DNA of 64,000 nucleotides from Bacteroidota bacterium. GTDB lineage: Bacteria; Bacteroidota; Bacteroidia; Chitinophagales; Saprospiraceae. Positions 60,943 through 64,000 of this stretch are shown here, one piece after another (the stretch's first letter is position 1; the number at the start of each line of letters is the position of its first letter). A model generated the notes under the pieces. That model saw only the letters and a list, made by a program, of their open reading frames with translations, was not told the DNA's origin and made no database searches. Made by a program: the position numbers and the translations under genes. The stretch is from positions 124,001 through 188,000 of the forward strand of contig WGNL01000023.1 of assembly GCA_016124585.1 (NCBI GenBank), written 5' to 3'.

Positions 60943-61986
60943 ATGGAATATAGAAAACTAGGCAAGACCGATTTAGAGGTGAGCAAAATATGCCTCGGCA
61001 CCATGACCTGGGGGCAGCAAAACAGCGAAGCTGAGGCCCACGAACAGATGGACTTTGCGCTGGAACAAGGCATTAATTTTTTCGATACCGCAGAGCTGTA
61101 CGCCATACCTTCCACGCAGGAAAACAACGGCCTGATAGAGACTTATGTTGGTTCATGGTTCAAGAAAACAGGCAAACGGGAGCAGGTCATACTTGCCACC
61201 AAAATCACGGGGCCACGGGCCGACCTTCATTTTATCCGCAACCACGAACTTGATTTTTCCAAAAAACAGATCAATTTGGCGCTGGAAGGTAGCCTGCGAC
61301 GATTGCAAACGGACTACGTGGACATTTACCAACTGCATTGGCCGCAACGCAAGACCAACACCTTCGGCAAACTGGGCTTCCGGCACGAGCCCACCGACGC
61401 TTGGGAAGACGATTTCTTGGAGGTTTTGGAAACGATGAGTGGTTTAGTGAAGGCTGGGAAACTGCGGCATTTTGGCCTCTCCAACGAAACGCCGTGGGGG
61501 CTGATGCACTGCCTCCAACTAGCCGAAAAACACGGCTTGTCGGCCCCGGTCAGCATCCAAAACCCGTACAACCTCCTCAACCGGACCTTTGAAATTGGCT
61601 TGGCCGAATGCGTCGTTCGGGAAAACTGCGGGATGATGGCCTATTCGCCGCTGGCATTTGGACTGCTTTCCGGCAAATACCACCGAAAATCGGATACCCC
61701 CAGCGACCGTCTCAACCAGTTCAAAAACTTGGCCCGGTACAACAACCCCCTGGCTTGGGCCGCTACTGAAAAATACCTGGCCTTGGCCGAAAACCACGGC
61801 TTGAACTTGGTGGAAATGGCCTTGGCCTTTGTGACACAACAGCATTTCACCACCTCAAACATCATCGGTGCAACGAATATGGCGCAGTTGAAAGCTGATA
61901 TTAAATCGGCGGAACTGGTTTTGTCTCCCGAAATCCTAATGGAGATAGATGCCATCCATACCGAAATACCGAACCCTGCGCCCTAA
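60943..61986 (+). CDS. aldo/keto reductase, Tas-like
   Basis: A 347-residue NADP(H)-dependent oxidoreductase with the (beta/alpha)8 barrel. N-terminal MEYRKLGKTDLEVSKICLGT and the catalytic Asp48 and Tyr53 in FFDTAELYAIPSTQEN; then SLRRLQTDYVDIYQLHWPQR, the NADP-binding SNETPWGLMHCLQL and ISIQNPYNLLNR-like segment, and SPLAFGLLSGKY. The similarity to Tas/YdjE-type reductases is close. Substrate not predictable; typical roles are reduction of aldehydes or ketones. No partner genes nearby. Confidence 0.95.
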   Translation: MEYRKLGKTDLEVSKICLGTMTWGQQNSEAEAHEQMDFALEQGINFFDTAELYAIPSTQENNGLIETYVGSWFKKTGKREQVILATKITGPRADLHFIRNHELDFSKKQINLALEGSLRRLQTDYVDIYQLHWPQRKTNTFGKLGFRHEPTDAWEDDFLEVLETMSGLVKAGKLRHFGLSNETPWGLMHCLQLAEKHGLSAPVSIQNPYNLLNRTFEIGLAECVVRENCGMMAYSPLAFGLLSGKYHRKSDTPSDRLNQFKNLARYNNPLAWAATEKYLALAENHGLNLVEMALAFVTQQHFTTSNIIGATNMAQLKADIKSAELVLSPEILMEIDAIHTEIPNPAP

Positions 61987-62103
61987 CGGCGGGGTCAAAG
62001 CCATGGTTCAGGCGAAGCATAACATTATTGGGTATGGGTAATTTAATTGAAAGCAGCTAGAATATATTTCAACGCTATTGAATGGCAATAAAGCCTTTTA
62101 AAA

Positions 62104-63165
62104 TCACCGCAACAACATGAGCTCTCCCCTGCTCATTTCCCAAAAATTGGAATAAGAAAAACGGTACCTGGACAGGAAAGTATAAACCCCAGGCAGCGCT
62201 TGCTTGTGGCCAATCAGCCCTTCCCACCCCGCTGAACTGTCGTTTGTTCGGTACACCAATTGCCCCCAGCGGTCGAAAATGAGCAACTCAAACACCAAGA
62301 ACTGGCAGGGAGTAAATGCCCTAAAATCATCGTTGATGCCGTCGCCTGTGGGCGAGAAGGCATTGGGGAAATAGACCGGGCATTCACATTGGTTTTCCAG
62401 CTCGGAAAGCAGGATGGAATCCTTGACCACACAGCCGTCATAGTAGCCTTCCACGCTGTATAACCCTGGCCCGTCCGCTACGATGCTGGTGGTGGTAGCG
62501 CCTGTGTTCCAGCGCTGGCTGTCGAAGGCGTTGCTGATGGACAAGACCGTTCCGGCCACTTTGCACAGCACTGTGTCGTTGCCCAATTCGATATCCGGGC
62601 AGCCGAATCGGAAATCATCCACGAAGACCCAGCCATCACCATCCGGCACGATGCCCACGTAGCGGTAAGGCGCATCGGCGGTGAAGACAAGCTTTTGTTC
62701 CGTCCAGTCAGCGCCTGCTGGTTCCGATTTGTATTTCAATTCGCCCAAGCTTTTTTCCACCGAAAAACCGATACGCAGCTTGCCCACTGGCAAACCAACG
62801 CCCAAGCCATCTTTGCTGGCAAAAAGCAGCACGTATTCCTTGCCCGGCAGCAAGGCTTCATCCAATTCCAAGGCGATGGCATCCAAGTAAAAACCGCCGT
62901 ACAGTGCCACGAAATCCTTACCCTCGAAGGCTGGGCCAAAACCGCAAGTATCGGTTATCACGTCCATTTCGCTTTTCGTGCCAAGGGCTGTCACATACGG
63001 CACATGCTGGTCAAAATCTGAGTTGGCCAGGTTGTAGGCGCACCCATAATCGTTCTGCTCGAAGCTGCCGTTGAGGAAATGCTGGGCATAAAGGCTGCTG
63101 GGCACCGCTTGGAGCAGGGCAAGAACAAATAGCAAGCAGCTTAATTGTGGTAATTTTGACCGCAT
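62104..63165 (-). CDS. T9SS type B sorting domain protein (gliding motility-associated C-terminal domain)
   Basis: A 353-residue secreted protein. Signal peptide (LSCLLFVLALLQAVPSSLYA), an N-terminal beta-sandwich of about 170 residues starting HFLNGSFEQNDYGCAYN (carbohydrate-binding-like), a short Ig-like segment (GNDTVLCKVAGTVLSISN), and a C-terminal type B sorting domain recognisable from CPVYFPNAFSPTGDGINDDF and FELLIFDRWGQLVYRTNDS, with GWEG and GVYTFLSRYRFS. Such proteins are exported through the type IX system. Isolated on the minus strand. Confidence 0.92.
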   Translation of the reverse strand: MRSKLPQLSCLLFVLALLQAVPSSLYAQHFLNGSFEQNDYGCAYNLANSDFDQHVPYVTALGTKSEMDVITDTCGFGPAFEGKDFVALYGGFYLDAIALELDEALLPGKEYVLLFASKDGLGVGLPVGKLRIGFSVEKSLGELKYKSEPAGADWTEQKLVFTADAPYRYVGIVPDGDGWVFVDDFRFGCPDIELGNDTVLCKVAGTVLSISNAFDSQRWNTGATTTSIVADGPGLYSVEGYYDGCVVKDSILLSELENQCECPVYFPNAFSPTGDGINDDFRAFTPCQFLVFELLIFDRWGQLVYRTNDSSAGWEGLIGHKQALPGVYTFLSRYRFSYSNFWEMSRGELMLLR

Positions 63166-63271
63166 TAGAAGGGCAATTTAGGTAAAAATTTGGAGCAAGC
63201 ACCCTGCTCTGCCGAACCAAATCCCTAGCAATCCTGTTTGCCGAGCTTCACCTTTTTATCCAACACAGTCC

Positions 63272-63619
63272 ATGACTCGAAAAGAACTTATCGCAGAATA
63301 CAAGAACCTTAAGCCCCGCATCGGGGTGTTTCAAATTAGAAATACCACCAACGGCAAAGTTCTCATTGAGGGCAGTACAAACCTCGATAAAATCTGGAAC
63401 CGCCACTCCACGGAACTCCGTTTTGGCAACCACCGAAACAAGGCCCTCCAACAGGATTGGAACGAGTTCGGCGAGCACAGTTTTGTCTTTGAAATCCTAT
63501 CGGAAATAGCGCAGCCGGAAGATAACAGCCCCTTCGATGCGGGCCGGGAAGTGAAAATGCTGGAAAAGCTCTTTCTGGAAGAGCGACAACCATTCGGGGA
63601 AAAGGGGTATTGCGGTTGA
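63272..63619 (+). CDS. GIY-YIG nuclease-like protein
   Basis: A 115-residue protein of the GIY-YIG-fold group. The core is recognisable: GVFQIRNTTNGKVLIEGSTN in place of GIYxIxxxxxGKxYIGxSxn, then LDKIWNRHSTELRFGNHRNK and FGEHSFVFEILSEIAQPEDN. The usual Tyr residues of the GIY and YIG motifs are changed to Phe (GVF) and Glu-Gly (IEG), so catalysis may be lost. Related small proteins occur in many Bacteroidota and Firmicutes without known function. A divergent upstream gene and no obvious partner are present. Confidence 0.75.
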   Translation: MTRKELIAEYKNLKPRIGVFQIRNTTNGKVLIEGSTNLDKIWNRHSTELRFGNHRNKALQQDWNEFGEHSFVFEILSEIAQPEDNSPFDAGREVKMLEKLFLEERQPFGEKGYCG

Positions 63620-63716
63620 ACTGACAGGAGCTGCCAGCTCGTTTTAGCCTTTCAAAAACTGACTAACATCTGGCTATGTGCTCCCACCATTTTGCCAATA
63701 AAACCAGCAACAAAAG

Positions 63717-64000
63717 TTAAGCCTCCACCAACTCCTCGCTTGCTTTTTGCAGTACTTCCACCCCACCCCGTCGGCGCATGATTTCTACCATATTGTCGTG
63801 CGCCCATTTCACCAGGCCTTCGATGTGGGGGATGAGGCTCTTCCCCAGTGGGGTAATGGCGTATTCGACCCTCGGAGGCACTTCCGGGTAAACTGTGCGG
63901 CTCACCAAGCCATCGGTTTCGAGGGTGCGCAGGGTGACCGTCAGCATTTTTTGGGAGATGTCGTCAATGGTCTTGTGCATCTCGTTGAAGCGCATGACCT
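63717..64000 (-). CDS. HxlR-family transcriptional regulator, 5' end outside the window
   Basis: The C-terminal part (about 94 residues) of a HxlR-type winged-helix regulator: MRFNEMHKTIDDISQKMLT, the recognition region VTLRTLETDGLVSRTVYPEV and the family's PPRVEYAITPLGKSLIPHIE. The frame runs on past base 64000, so the start is outside the window and the methionine at 63995 is internal. It probably regulates a divergent or neighbouring gene in response to a small electrophile or redox signal; its target is not in view. Confidence 0.9.
   Translation of the reverse strand, partial: VMRFNEMHKTIDDISQKMLTVTLRTLETDGLVSRTVYPEVPPRVEYAITPLGKSLIPHIEGLVKWAHDNMVEIMRRRGGVEVLQKASEELVEA

Overview
The window comes from a chromosome of a Bacteroidota bacterium, most likely the Saprospirales group. 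Several signs point there: many secreted proteins with type IX secretion (T9SS) sorting domains of types A and B, a hybrid two-component regulator of the kind typical of the phylum, a LytS/LytTR pair, a TonB-dependent receptor with a carboxypeptidase-regulatory-like N-terminus, lipoproteins, and a textbook Bacteroidota promoter (TTTG, 20 bp, TACATTTG) in front of an arsR gene. No rRNA, intact tRNA, CRISPR array or complete transposon was found.

Layout. 1-4.4 kb: 3' part of an HtrA/DegP-type protease, then small secreted, lipoprotein and membrane genes. 4.4-7.0 kb: an ECF sigma factor (TTG start, AGGAGG ribosome site), an anti-sigma-like membrane protein and a 36-residue-repeat secreted protein, all on the minus strand. 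7.1-10.8 kb: secreted protein, dimethylarginine dimethylaminohydrolase-like enzyme, sulfatase lipoprotein. 11.0-13.5 kb: cydAB. 13.6-22.8 kb: mostly uncharacterised minus-strand genes, with a large T9SS protein, a truncated gene, an EAD11-domain protein and a frameshifted lipoprotein metallopeptidase. 22.8-23.7 kb: a gene-free stretch with several RNA-like structures. 23.7-31.9 kb: membrane proteins, acyl-CoA ligase, MscS channel, and a reprolysin-like T9SS metalloprotease. 32.3-36.4 kb: thrombospondin-3/OmpA protein, then a broken type ISP/IIG restriction-modification gene whose middle is replaced by an AT-rich HEPN-domain gene. 36.8-49.7 kb: the hybrid two-component regulator, TonB receptor, Spy-like protein and a divergent LytS/LytTR pair. 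49.8-55 kb: LVIVD lipoprotein, a 7-TM protein ending in a second EAD11-like domain, and a MopE-repeat T9SS protein. 55-64 kb: acyltransferase, alpha/beta hydrolase, the arsR-SRPBCC-DoxX-DUF4256 operon, PIG-L deacetylase, aldo/keto reductase, T9SS type B protein, GIY-YIG protein and the 5'-truncated part of an HxlR regulator.

Most interesting points: (1) two EAD11-like effector-associated domains 32 kb apart, one soluble and one on a 7-TM membrane protein; (2) a HEPN gene sitting exactly in the gap of a decayed restriction-modification gene, bordered by imperfect direct repeats; (3) a 930-bp intergenic RNA-like locus with a hairpin array ending in a terminator and two diverged copies of a second element; (4) regulatory sites readable from sequence, namely ArsR operators bracketing a Bacteroidota promoter and two ATGAAC boxes spaced exactly 21 bp beside a LytTR regulator; (5) a probable frameshift at an (AT)4 tract in a metallopeptidase gene; (6) several unrelated long, near-perfect inverted repeats between genes.
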